Assembly (NCBI RefSeq): GCF_016734815.1
Contig: NZ_JAERQF010000009.1
Location: forward strand, 1-64,000
Length of the DNA: 64,000 bases
DNA from: Hymenobacter rubidus
GTDB taxonomy: Bacteria > Bacteroidota > Bacteroidia > Cytophagales > Hymenobacteraceae
Direction of reading: 5' to 3'
A program made the position numbers and the translations under genes. Below are positions 1-7,843 of the stretch, one piece after another. The notes under the pieces were generated by a model, which saw nothing but the letters and a program-made list of their open reading frames with translations, was not told the DNA's origin and ran no database searches. Within the stretch, counting starts at the first letter, position 1. The number at the start of each line of letters is the position of its first letter.

Positions 1-125
1 TCCGCCCATTCCAGGAAGGACCCCCCCCCGGGCCCCCCCGAAACTTTCCCCCCCCTTCCCTCCTTCAGCCAGGATCCCCCCCCGGAAAAAATCCCTCCGA
101 CGGCGCTCAGCAGGACGTTCGGGTT
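1..125. other. Low-complexity window edge
   Basis: The first 100 bases are dominated by C homopolymers of 7-9 bases with no coding frame. From about 99 the sequence matches the right arm of the palindromic repeats found elsewhere (GCTCAGCAGGACGTTC, also at 55765-55780). This looks like a poor-quality contig end that stops inside a repeat element, not biological sequence. The cause is inferred. Confidence 0.5.
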
Positions 126-137
126 TTGTCTTGTTCC

Positions 138-971
138 TTACTCCAGAATGCTCAGCAGCACCGCTACTTCCGCCGCTTTCATGGGCTCCTGCAGCTTTTC
201 GAAGCTCATTTGCAGGTTGCGCAAGGCACGACGGACGATGTCGAGGTTCGAGCAGGGCTCGTAGAACATCGGGTTGGAGGAGATGTTGAGCTGGCTGACG
301 TAATGCTCGATATCGGTGCGCGAAAGCACCAGGCCGCGGTTATAGCAATTGATGTAAAATGGCTCGGCCCCTTTTAGCTCGGGGCGGAAAGTGAGCACAA
401 AGAGGTTGGGCAGATTCACGCCGAAGACCGGCAGATTGAGCCGCTGCGCCACCAGCAGGTAAATCACGCAGAGCGTGAGCGGGTTGCCGCGCTTGGTTTC
501 AATCACGCGCTGCAGCATGGAATTGGCCGGCGAGTGAAAATGCTGGGTGTTGGCCGCGAACTTGTGCACCCGAAACATGATGTAGTTCAGGGTCTGAACC
601 TGGTCGGCGGGGTGCATTTCGGGGCGCAGGGCCGTCCAGGCCTCGAAGCGGAGCTGCTCGATGGCGCGGTTCAGGGCCTGGTAGTCGGCATCGGGATATT
701 GATACGTATTCAGCAGCCACATACCTTCGAGCAGGTCGGCAGCGCCGGCTTCGCGCCACACTTTAAGACGCTGCTGCAGCCCCTCAAATTGCAGGTGGTG
801 AATTAAATCCTCGAGCCGCTGCTGCTGCTGGCCATCGAGGGTTTCCTCCCACGACTCCTCCAAAAACGGAATAATGCTTTCGCCCAGGTTCTGGATTTTG
901 TCCTGAATCTGGGGCGCGATTTCGGGGTCATCGAGCAGCGAGATGAGGGCTTTTATTTCTTTGTTGGTCAT
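138..971 (-). CDS. SirB1/transglutaminase-like family protein
   Basis: A 277-residue soluble protein. The segment RGNPLTLCVIYLLVAQRLNL followed by LPVFGVNLPNLFVL corresponds to the conserved core of the SirB1 (Transglut_core2) family, whose members have a transglutaminase-like fold of unclear substrate. The N-terminal 110 residues are helical and Glu/Gln-rich. I chose the ATG at 971 (MTNKEIKAL). The open frame runs 52 codons further upstream, but that part translates a palindromic repeat (1073-1182) and is unlikely to be protein. The family assignment is from motif recognition; the function is not known. Confidence 0.75.
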   Translation of the reverse strand: MTNKEIKALISLLDDPEIAPQIQDKIQNLGESIIPFLEESWEETLDGQQQQRLEDLIHHLQFEGLQQRLKVWREAGAADLLEGMWLLNTYQYPDADYQALNRAIEQLRFEAWTALRPEMHPADQVQTLNYIMFRVHKFAANTQHFHSPANSMLQRVIETKRGNPLTLCVIYLLVAQRLNLPVFGVNLPNLFVLTFRPELKGAEPFYINCYNRGLVLSRTDIEHYVSQLNISSNPMFYEPCSNLDIVRRALRNLQMSFEKLQEPMKAAEVAVLLSILE

Positions 972-1072
972 TGGATGCGAAACGGCCGCCGCTAGGGTTG
1001 CGGGGCCGAATTTAACACGCGGCAGGGCCTTTTGGGTTTCGTAGTGGGGTACGTTGGGTGGTATTACATACA

Positions 1073-1182
1073 AGAACGTCATGCCGAGCGCAGCCGAGGC
1101 ATCTCGCGTGCCACCACTAATCAACAACGATTGAATTACTGCTGCACGCGAGATGCCTCGGCTGCGCTCGGCATGACGTTCT
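1073..1182. repeat. Palindromic repeat element, TCATGCCGAGCGCAG family
   Basis: Perfect 38-bp inverted repeat: left arm 1073-1110 starts AGAACGTCATGCCGAGCGCA, right arm 1145-1182 is its exact reverse complement. The 34-bp spacer is not palindromic. It lies between the converging ends of the poxB 3' region and the SirB1-like gene. The same family recurs at 10622, 48197, 49554, 50873, 55683, 59474 and 63142. Confidence 0.9.
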
Positions 1183-1201
1183 TTTTGTTCGACGTTGCGG
1201 C

Positions 1202-2929
1202 CTACCGGAACAAGTTCGTTTTGGCCAGTTCCACCAGCTCGCTGCCCTTGCCGTTCATCAACGCTTTCAACGCATAAAGCCCAAAGCCCTGCGCCTGCTT
1301 CAGCTCGATGCTGGGCGGCATGCTCAGTTCCTGCCGCTTCACCACGGCGTCCACCAGCACGGGGCCGTCGTGGGCCAGGGCTTCGCGCAGCACGCCTTCC
1401 AGGTTGGCGGGGTCGCGCACGCGGAAACCTTTGAGGCCAGCCGCGGTGGCCAGCGCACCAAAGTCGGGGTTGTCCAGCTCGGTGCCGTATTCGATGATGC
1501 CGGCGGCCTTCATTTCCAGCTCCACGAAGCTGAGCGCCGAGTTGTTGAAAACGATAATTTTGACGGGAATTTTATGCTGCCGAATGGTCAGCAATTCGCT
1601 CAGCAGCATGGCCAGGCCACCGTCGCCGCACATGGCGATGACCTGCCGACCGGGCTCTGCCAGGGCCGCACCGTAGGCCTGCGACATGGCATTGGCCATG
1701 CTGCCGTGCACGAACGAGCCGATAAGCCGGCGCTTCCCATTCATGCGCAGGTAGCGCGCAGCCCAGATGGTGGGCGTGCCCACGTCGCAGGTGAAAATGG
1801 CGTTTTCGGCGGCTATTTCATCCAGCAGGCGCGCTACGTGCTGGGGGTGCAGGCTGGTATCGCCGGCCTCGCCGGTGGCCAGCTCGGCGAGGTGGGCGTC
1901 GTCGTCGCGGTGGCGCTGCTGGGCTTCTTCGAGGTGGGCGCGGTCGGTGCGCGGCGTGAGGTGGGGCAGCAGCTGGCGCAGGGTTTCGGCCACGTCGCCG
2001 GCCAGGCCGATTTCGACGCGGGTGCGCCGGCCGATGTTTTCGGGCCGGATATCGACCTGCACCACGCGGGCATTTTCGGGGTAGAACTGGCGGTACGGGA
2101 AGTCGGTACCCAGCATCAGAACGGTGTCGGCGTCCATAAGGGCATGGTAGGCGGCGGGCATGCCCAGCAAGCCGGTGAGGCCCACGTCGTAGGGGTTGCC
2201 GGGCTCCACGTGCTCCTTGCCGCGCAGCGCGTGCACCACGGGGGCTTGCAGCGCAGCAGCGGTGTGCACCAGCTCATCGAGCGCACCAGCACAGCCAATG
2301 CCGGCCAGAATGGTCACCTTTTCGCCCGCGTTCAGCAGCTCAGCCGCTTGCCGGATATCGGCTTCCGATGGCCGCAGGGCGCTGCGGCGGCCGTGCGTAG
2401 GCAGCAGCACCTCGGGAGCTTCGGTTTCGAGGTATGCCACGTCGCCGGGCAGCACCACCACAGCCACGCCGCGCTGGCCCAGCGCGGCAGCCACGGCACT
2501 CTCAATGGTGCGCACGGCCTGCTCGGGCACCGAAATCAGCTCGCAATAGTGGCTGCATTCTTTGAACAGGCGCTCGGGGTGGGTTTCCTGGAAATAGCCC
2601 GTGCCGATTTCCACATTTGGAATTTGGGCGGCGAGGGCCAGCACGGGCACGCGGCTGCGGTGGCAGTCGAACAAGCCGTTGATGAGGTGAGTATTGCCCG
2701 GCCCACAGGAACCGGCGCACACGGCCAAATCGCCGATGAGGTGGGCCTCAGCGCCGGCGGCGAAGGCCCCACCCTCCTCGTGCCGCACCGCAATGAATTC
2801 GATGTCGTGGCGGGTGCGAATGTTGTCGGTGATGCCGTTGAGGGAGTCGCCCACCACCCCGAACACGCGCTTCACACCGGCGGCTACAAGGGTATCAACA
2901 ATGATTTCGGCTACGGATTTTTTGGGCAT
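1202..2929 (-). CDS. poxB: Pyruvate dehydrogenase (quinone) / pyruvate oxidase
   Basis: Thiamine-diphosphate enzyme that decarboxylates pyruvate to acetate and CO2 and passes electrons through FAD to membrane quinone. The 575 residues match the E. coli PoxB length of 572. Visible features: N-terminal ThDP domain with RHEEGGAFAAGAEA (catalytic Glu about 51), CAGSCGPGN at 71-79, the GDGG...NN ThDP/Mg motif at 435-463, and a C-terminal tail (LYALKALMNGKG...ELAKTNLFR) that closely matches the lipid-binding tail of E. coli PoxB. The tail suggests that membrane activation is kept. It stands alone between a repeat and a hairpin. The start ATG at 2929 (MPKKSVAEI) fits the family. Confidence 0.93.
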   Translation of the reverse strand: MPKKSVAEIIVDTLVAAGVKRVFGVVGDSLNGITDNIRTRHDIEFIAVRHEEGGAFAAGAEAHLIGDLAVCAGSCGPGNTHLINGLFDCHRSRVPVLALAAQIPNVEIGTGYFQETHPERLFKECSHYCELISVPEQAVRTIESAVAAALGQRGVAVVVLPGDVAYLETEAPEVLLPTHGRRSALRPSEADIRQAAELLNAGEKVTILAGIGCAGALDELVHTAAALQAPVVHALRGKEHVEPGNPYDVGLTGLLGMPAAYHALMDADTVLMLGTDFPYRQFYPENARVVQVDIRPENIGRRTRVEIGLAGDVAETLRQLLPHLTPRTDRAHLEEAQQRHRDDDAHLAELATGEAGDTSLHPQHVARLLDEIAAENAIFTCDVGTPTIWAARYLRMNGKRRLIGSFVHGSMANAMSQAYGAALAEPGRQVIAMCGDGGLAMLLSELLTIRQHKIPVKIIVFNNSALSFVELEMKAAGIIEYGTELDNPDFGALATAAGLKGFRVRDPANLEGVLREALAHDGPVLVDAVVKRQELSMPPSIELKQAQGFGLYALKALMNGKGSELVELAKTNLFR

Positions 2930-3040
2930 GATGAATTGGGCTTTTCCACTTCGTGTACGCAGAATCTGGGTTCGGCGCTGCCAGAATTAACCAATTTGCG
3001 AATCGTCCAAAAGCGGTAGTCTAGGATGGGCCAAAGCCCA

Positions 3041-3089
3041 AAAAGGCCGGCAGTAACGAATCCATAGATTCGCCCACTGCCGGCCTTTT
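3041..3089 (-). terminator. Hairpin terminator after the ABC operon
   Basis: Stem AAAAGGCCGGCAGT (3041-3054) pairs with ACTGCCGGCCTTTT (3076-3089). The loop contains a second small stem, CGAATC/GATTCG. It lies 32 bases downstream of the last gene of the minus-strand ABC transporter operon and upstream of poxB, so it probably ends that operon's transcript. Confidence 0.75.
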
Positions 3090-3120
3090 GATGCAGAAAA
3101 AGATGAGAAAAGCTTCGTGC

Positions 3121-3846
3121 TTAATGTTGGCCCAGGCTGCTCAGCCCGGCGCCTGTGAGGAGGGCTTTGGTGCTATCGCCAAACTGGGTGCGCAGGCTGG
3201 CAATGCCACCGGCGTCCAGCTTCAGCTGGCCTTCGTTTTGCACGCTCAGTTGGGCCGACGCAATGCGGTTGCTGTTTTCGATGTGCAGCGTCGGGCGGCT
3301 GCCGGGGCTGTGGCCGGCCTCGGCCCGCAAAAAGCCCAGCTGGTTGCGCGCCAGCTCTACCTGCGTGCCGTGGTCCTGGCGCACAAGCAGGCTGTCCTGA
3401 TGAAAGCCTTCAATGCGCAGGGTTTGACCTTCGGGGTGCTTTTCGGTCACGGTTTTGCCATTCAGCAGGTAGGTGCCGGTGGCCGTAAGTTGCGTGAGCT
3501 GCGGCAGGCTGATGGTCATGGTCTGGCGGCCGCCCATGGGCTGGCGCCCGTCGGGGAAGGCCACCGCAATGGTCAGCCGCCGGCCCTGCTGGGTCACCTT
3601 CACATACTTTTCGGCGGCCTTGTTCAGGCGCATGCTGTAGGGGCCCGACACCACTTTCAGGCCCACTATGTTGGCCGCCTGCAGGTCGATTTCCGTGAAA
3701 TCCTTGAAGTTGAGGGCCACGGTATTGTAGCTCGGGTCCTTGTAGGCGCCTTTGCGGTACTCGGCGCGCAGGCCCATGTTATAGGCCGTGAGCGAGCCCA
3801 GCAGCAGCAGCAGCGCCGCCAGCAGCCATTTATTACTGGTTTTCAT
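3121..3846 (-). CDS. Membrane-anchored DUF2807-like adhesin-type protein
   Basis: A 241-residue protein with an N-terminal membrane segment (LLAALLLLLGSLTAYNMGL, about residues 8-26) and then a beta-rich region with repeats of the type FTEIDLQAANIVGLKVVSG, HIENSNRIASAQLSVQN and LKLDAGG. This pattern resembles the DUF2807 'head GIN' fold common in Bacteroidota, but the match is by eye only. It is the last gene of the ABC operon, and its ATG overlaps the stop of the GntR gene by 4 bases, so translation is probably coupled. Its role next to the transporter is unknown. Confidence 0.6.
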   Translation of the reverse strand: MKTSNKWLLAALLLLLGSLTAYNMGLRAEYRKGAYKDPSYNTVALNFKDFTEIDLQAANIVGLKVVSGPYSMRLNKAAEKYVKVTQQGRRLTIAVAFPDGRQPMGGRQTMTISLPQLTQLTATGTYLLNGKTVTEKHPEGQTLRIEGFHQDSLLVRQDHGTQVELARNQLGFLRAEAGHSPGSRPTLHIENSNRIASAQLSVQNEGQLKLDAGGIASLRTQFGDSTKALLTGAGLSSLGQH

Positions 3847-4250
3847 TGTCCATTTGGGATTTCGGTGGAAATGGGAAGACTTGCCAATTGCTCGGCCTTG
3901 AACTGGGTGTAGCGCTGCTCCAACTCTTCTAGGCTGATATCGAGCAGGAAAATGGTTTTGAACACCTCCGGCAGCTCCTGCTGCAGAAAGCGCGCCCGGC
4001 GCATCTGCTTCACCTTCTGGCCGGCATCGGGTGCCACGAAGAAGCCGATGCCGCGCTTATTGTACACCACGCCCTGGTTTTGCAGAAATTCGTAGGTCCG
4101 CATCACCGTGTTGGGGTTCACTTGTAGTTCGCTGGCCAGGTCGCGGACGGACGGGATTTTGTCGTCGGGCGGCCACTGCTGGCGCAGGATTTTCTCGCTC
4201 ACGTACCCGGCTATTTGCAGGTAAATGGCTTCGTTGTCGCGGAATTCCAT
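3843..4250 (-). CDS. GntR-family (YtrA-type) transcriptional repressor
   Basis: A 135-residue regulator with an N-terminal GntR winged helix (IYLQIAGYVSEKILRQ, then DKIPSVRDLASELQVNPNTV recognition helix, then MRTYEFLQNQGVVYNKRGIGFFV) and only a short helical C-terminus for dimerisation. A short C-terminus is typical of the YtrA subfamily, which normally controls adjacent ABC transporters. A matching palindrome sits in front of the operon at 5913-5936, so autoregulation is the simplest model. It lies 15 bases after the permease gene. Confidence 0.88.
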   Translation of the reverse strand: MEFRDNEAIYLQIAGYVSEKILRQQWPPDDKIPSVRDLASELQVNPNTVMRTYEFLQNQGVVYNKRGIGFFVAPDAGQKVKQMRRARFLQQELPEVFKTIFLLDISLEELEQRYTQFKAEQLASLPISTEIPNGQ

Positions 4251-4265
4251 AGGGATTGAGGAAGA

Positions 4266-5057
4266 TTAAAGCTGCTTTTCCGCCACCCGGAAGTACGAGG
4301 CCACCCACAGCAGCCCGGCCAGCAGCAGCGGCACCCAGCCCAGCCAGTTCATCTGGCCATCGGGCAGGCCCAGTTGCGTGGCCTGTTGCCCCTCAAACAG
4401 CGTGGGCGAGGTGAACGGCGGCATCGGCCTTAGCCCCGGAACCAAGTGCTTCATCACTTGAAAATTGAGGACTGATAGCACGCCCATCAGCAGCAGCACG
4501 GCGAACGCGGTTTTGATAAAGTGCGCTTTCTCAAAGTAGATGGCGCCCCACAGGCCCACGCCGTTCAGCAGCGTCAGGAACCAAAGCACAGCCCCCATTT
4601 CCTGGCGGGCCGAAGCGGCGAAAATGTTCACCACCTCGGGCGCTTGCCCCGGCCCCACCCCGGCGTACACCACCGCCGCATCGGCCAGGTAAAACAGCGG
4701 CGTGAACGCCAGCAAAAAAATCGGCAGCGAGTAGAGCCACGCAACCAACCATTTCTCGAAGTGCGAAGCGGGCAGCAACAAGGCCACCGAGGCCCGCCGG
4801 CGCTCGCCAAACTGCGCGAAAACCGTGCTGGCGAAAACTATTCCGCCGGCCAGCAGAAACAGCGTGAAGAAAATACCCTGCGCGGTGGTGCTGGGGGCAC
4901 TTTTTTGCAGGTAGGTGAGAAAGCCCAGCACCACAAACATGAGGCCCAGGCCCACGGCGGCCATCATGAGGTAGGCGGGCAGGTGCTCGGCCGTGTGCCG
5001 GCCAAACAAGCGCGCAAAACGCGGAAAGCTGAAAGTTTGGTTACTGGACGGACGCAT
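4266..5057 (-). CDS. ABC transporter permease-like membrane protein
   Basis: A 263-residue protein with about six hydrophobic segments (for example MMAAVGLGLMFVVLGFLTYL, GIFFTLFLLAGGIVFASTVF and the C-terminal WLGWVPLLLAGLLWVASYF). It overlaps the ATPase gene by 17 bases and precedes the GntR gene, so it is almost certainly the membrane partner of that ATPase. No substrate-specific motif is visible. The YtrA-operon context suggests efflux or envelope stress, which is inference. Confidence 0.8.
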   Translation of the reverse strand: MRPSSNQTFSFPRFARLFGRHTAEHLPAYLMMAAVGLGLMFVVLGFLTYLQKSAPSTTAQGIFFTLFLLAGGIVFASTVFAQFGERRRASVALLLPASHFEKWLVAWLYSLPIFLLAFTPLFYLADAAVVYAGVGPGQAPEVVNIFAASARQEMGAVLWFLTLLNGVGLWGAIYFEKAHFIKTAFAVLLLMGVLSVLNFQVMKHLVPGLRPMPPFTSPTLFEGQQATQLGLPDGQMNWLGWVPLLLAGLLWVASYFRVAEKQL

Positions 5058-5898
5058 GGCTGGGCTGGTTTAAGTAGGAATACAGAGAAGCGGCATCGGC
5101 GTCGGTGAGGGCATTGAAAAGCAGCTCCAAATCGACGCGGCTGTAGGCACCGGTTTCGTTGGGCCGAATGGCCACCGGCCCGCGCACCGACGAGCCCATG
5201 TGAAAGGCACCCGGCGCCTCGGCCGCCGCCCCCGTGGCGAAAGTGAGCCGCTCGGCCAGCTGGTCGATTTCCTCGTTGAGCACGATTTCGCGGTTGTGCA
5301 CCACCACCACGGTATCAATCAGGCTTTCGAGGTCGCGCACCTGGTGGGTCGAAATCACCATGCAGCGCTCCTCGCTCAGGGCCGACGCTAGGATTTTGCG
5401 AAACTGCACCTTGCTCGGAATGTCCAGCCCGTTGGTGGGCTCGTCGAGCACCAGCAGGCCGGTGTTGGCGGCCAGCGCGAAGGCAATCATGAACTTCTTC
5501 TGCTGGCCGTGCGAAAACTTGTTCAGCTTGGCACCCCGCGGCACCTCTAGCTCCTGCAGGTACTCATACAGTTGCTCGGTGCTGAAGCGCGGATAGAAGC
5601 CGGCCGTGTGCGCCACAAACTGCTCGGCCGTGAGGGCCGGCGCATACACTTCTTCGGGCAGGAAAAACAGGTCTTCCAGCACCTGGGGCCGGCGGGCGGC
5701 AGCCGGCTGCTCGTCAATCAGGCAAGTGCCGGCCCAGGGGAAAGCCAGCCCCACAATGTTCTTGAGCAGCGTGGTCTTGCCCGCCCCGTTCTTGCCCAGC
5801 AGGCCGTAGATGTGGCCCCGGTCCAGCGAGAGGTTGAGGTTTTGGAAGAGCGGATGCCTGCGGGCATACCCGAAGTGGAGGTTACGAATGCGAACCAT
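5041..5898 (-). CDS. ABC transporter ATP-binding protein
   Basis: First gene of the operon; 285 residues. Walker A GLLGKNGAGKTT at about 33-43, signature loop SHGQQKKF near 129 (a variant of LSGGQ), Walker B LLVLDEPTNGLD near 148-159, and the H-loop STHQVRDLESL. It energises the permease encoded immediately downstream. A Bacteroidota-type promoter and a 24-bp palindromic operator lie within 70 bases upstream. The ATG at 5898 is preceded by no longer in-frame extension with coding character. Confidence 0.92.
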   Translation of the reverse strand: MVRIRNLHFGYARRHPLFQNLNLSLDRGHIYGLLGKNGAGKTTLLKNIVGLAFPWAGTCLIDEQPAAARRPQVLEDLFFLPEEVYAPALTAEQFVAHTAGFYPRFSTEQLYEYLQELEVPRGAKLNKFSHGQQKKFMIAFALAANTGLLVLDEPTNGLDIPSKVQFRKILASALSEERCMVISTHQVRDLESLIDTVVVVHNREIVLNEEIDQLAERLTFATGAAAEAPGAFHMGSSVRGPVAIRPNETGAYSRVDLELLFNALTDADAASLYSYLNQPSHASVQ

Positions 5899-5912
5899 GC
5901 GCTGTCTGTTTT

Positions 5913-5936
5913 AGTGTATTACTTAACTAGTACACT
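5913..5936 (-). promoter_or_regulatory. Probable GntR/YtrA operator of the ABC operon
   Basis: 24-bp palindrome with perfect 6-bp arms AGTGTA (5913-5918) and TACACT (5931-5936) separated by 12 bases. Arms of this sequence are what I recall for the Bacillus YtrA operator. It lies just downstream of the -7 element, where a bound repressor would block transcription start, and the operon encodes a YtrA-type regulator. Confidence 0.7.
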
Positions 5937-5937
5937 A

Positions 5938-5967
5938 CAAACATAAGCAAGGTTGTTGGTGGCGCAA
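5938..5967 (-). promoter_or_regulatory. Bacteroidota promoter of the ABC operon
   Basis: On the minus strand, TTG (5965-5967) is followed after 19 bases by TATGTTTG (5938-5945). This fits the Bacteroidota sigma-A consensus TTG-N19-TAnnTTTG exactly. It lies 40 bases upstream of the ATPase start. Confidence 0.7.
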
Positions 5968-5999
5968 TGACAATCCAGAAATATATCTTTCGGACGCAA

Positions 6000-6025
6000 A
6001 AAAGCCGCTGATAAAAGCGGCTTTT
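6000..6025 (-). terminator. Hairpin terminator
   Basis: AAAAGCCGCT (6000-6009) pairs with AGCGGCTTTT (6016-6025) around a six-base loop. It lies about 70 bases downstream of the J-domain pseudogene on the minus strand and upstream of the ABC operon promoter. Confidence 0.7.
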
Positions 6026-6096
6026 CCGGGTGCTATACGCGGGCACGGGCTATCGAAGAAGATGGAGCTCAACCCGAAAGCTCCTACTTTCTACCC

Positions 6097-7260
6097 TTAA
6101 AACCGCACGCTATACGGCCCACAGCCGGCCTTAGGCAGCTTGTAGGTTTTCAGAAACATTTTCAGCGCCGCCGGGTCGTGTCCGAAAGCCAGTATCTCAG
6201 CCTCCAGCTGCTTGATTCTCTGCTCCAAGCCCAGCTTTTGCATCTGATAGTCCGCTTCCATGGCGGCGGGCGTGGGCGTGTGGTAGTAAGGCTTGCCGGT
6301 GAACTGTAACAGGTCGGCCTGCTCGTGGTAGAGGGTTTCGTCCAGCTCGCGGGCCTGCTCTTTCAGCAGCTTGTTGTAGTATTTCAACTGGCTTTCGGCC
6401 AGGTTTTCGAGGTGGCTTTGGTCGATGCGCTGTAGCTCCAGCTGCAGGCGCAGGAGGGTCAGCAGCTCATTGGCCTCGTAGGCGGTGGTGACTTGCTTGA
6501 GCAGTTCGGTTTTGCGGTTTTTTTCGGCCTCGTCGGGCTCGCGGTCGGGGTGCAATGCCTTCACCAAGTCCACGTAAAGCGTGCGCACGGCTTTGGTGGT
6601 ATTTTTCTCCTCGGCCTGCTTTTTTTCTTCGGCCGCCTGCTGCCTGGGGCTCATTTTGCGCCTGGCCCGGCGCTCGGCGGCCTAGGCTTCCTGCTTTTCG
6701 TGCTCGGCGTCCTGCTCGGCAAACTTCTGGTCGACGTAAGCCTTGAATTTCTCCTGGGTGCTAACGTCCACCTCGGGGTCGAATTCAATGCCGTACTGCA
6801 ATGCCGTACTGCATCGTAAATAACTTTTTCATCAGCTCCGCCGTGGCTTTGTCGGCTTCCCGCTCCTCTTCCTCCGTGAAGGGCGGCGCGTGCTTGTCGA
6901 TGATGGGCCGCAGGTCGGCGTGGCCGCGGTCGAGCAGGTCGGCGCACTGACCAATTAAACTGGAAATTTTATTTTTTTCGCCTTGGTGAGCTTGTAGGCG
7001 TCAAACGTCTGGTCGAGCTGCCGCACCAGCGCGGCGCGGCCATCGTTGTGCCGGGCTTGCAGGGGGCGGTACTCGTGTTGCACCCGCTGCCGCAGTTGGG
7101 TGGCCGCTTCGCGGAAATCGGCCACTTCTTTTTCCAGCCGGGCAATTCGTTTGGTGAGGCGGTTAAATTCCTTCTGGGCCTTGGAGAGCGAATCGGCGCC
7201 CGTGCCGGGCGATTGAATATGAACGAGTTGGAACTTATGTGCAGCAGGATTCTTGGCCAT
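6097..7260 (-). pseudogene. Broken J-domain (DnaJ-like) protein gene, three lesions
   Basis: Read on the minus strand, one protein of about 380 residues is spread over several frames. The 5' part (7260-6955, MAKNPAAHKFQLVHIQ...) is a coiled coil ending FDAYKLTKAKKIK. One missing base in the following A-rich stretch (about 6964-6978) shifts the frame to ISSLIGQCADLLDRGHADLR. A 13-bp tandem duplication (6787-6812, unit AATGCCGTACTGC) shifts it again in TMQYGI|EFDPEVDV. An in-frame TAG at 6682-6684 follows EHEKQEA. The 3' part (from the ATG at 6654, 185 codons) is open and carries a J-domain-like HPD motif (VDLVKALHPDRE). The last part might still be expressed from its own ATG. Individual sequencing errors cannot explain the duplication easily. 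Confidence 0.82.
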
Positions 7261-7437
7261 TATCGTTGCGAGACTGATAGCAGGCAAAAATAGCTACTGG
7301 TTTCGTTGCCAACCAATCGGGGCTCGCGGCAAGCCGGGCAGCGGGGTGAAGGCGGCGGCTTTGCGTGCGCCGTTGCAGGCGGCTGGGAGGTAGTGGGTTT
7401 TCGTGGGTTGAAAACGGGTGGCAAAAAAATCGGCTGG

Positions 7438-7734
7438 CTAAGTGGCTTCTCTGAAAGGGTGAACTACTTCCAAGTCAGCAACGTGGTTGATTTGCTCTTC
7501 TTCCAAGTCATAGTCATTCTGCAAGCCCAGCCAGAACTTGGGCGAGTTGCCGAAGTAGCGCCCCAACCGCAAGGCAGTATCCGCCGTGATGCGGCGCTTA
7601 CCTTTCAGGATGGCCGCTAAGCGGGTTTGGGGAATGCGCAAGTCCTGCGCCAGCCGGTAGGCGCTGATGCGGAATTCGTTGAGAAATTCCGCTTGCAGGA
7701 TTTCGCCGGGGTGAATGTTGGGGAGACGGTCCAT
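7438..7734 (-). CDS. higA: HigA-family antitoxin, apparently orphan
   Basis: A 98-residue HigA-type XRE protein: NIHPGEILQAEFLNEFRISA, a helix-turn-helix (AYRLAQDLRIPQTRLAAILK), then the family hallmark TADTALRLGRYFGNSPKFWLGLQNDYDL. HigA normally neutralises the HigB RNase and represses the operon. higB would be expected immediately upstream (above 7734 on this strand), but only about 110 bases of non-coding sequence separate it from the next gene and no RelE/HigB-like frame is visible. The partner is therefore lost or elsewhere. Confidence 0.88.
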   Translation of the reverse strand: MDRLPNIHPGEILQAEFLNEFRISAYRLAQDLRIPQTRLAAILKGKRRITADTALRLGRYFGNSPKFWLGLQNDYDLEEEQINHVADLEVVHPFREAT

Positions 7735-7843
7735 AATCGATTTAGTGGCTTGCTCGGCGCTCTATTAGCATACTTCGCATTTAAACCCGCGCCAGTGAAG
7801 CAAGATACGTGATGCTATTATCGATGCGTCTTCAGTAAAGTCA

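Noticed and set aside
7735..7843. higB toxin remnant upstream of higA
   Set aside because: All frames were read; no RelE/HigB-like motif or tail is visible. The short frame ending GFKCEVC lies out of phase inside the neighbouring gene.
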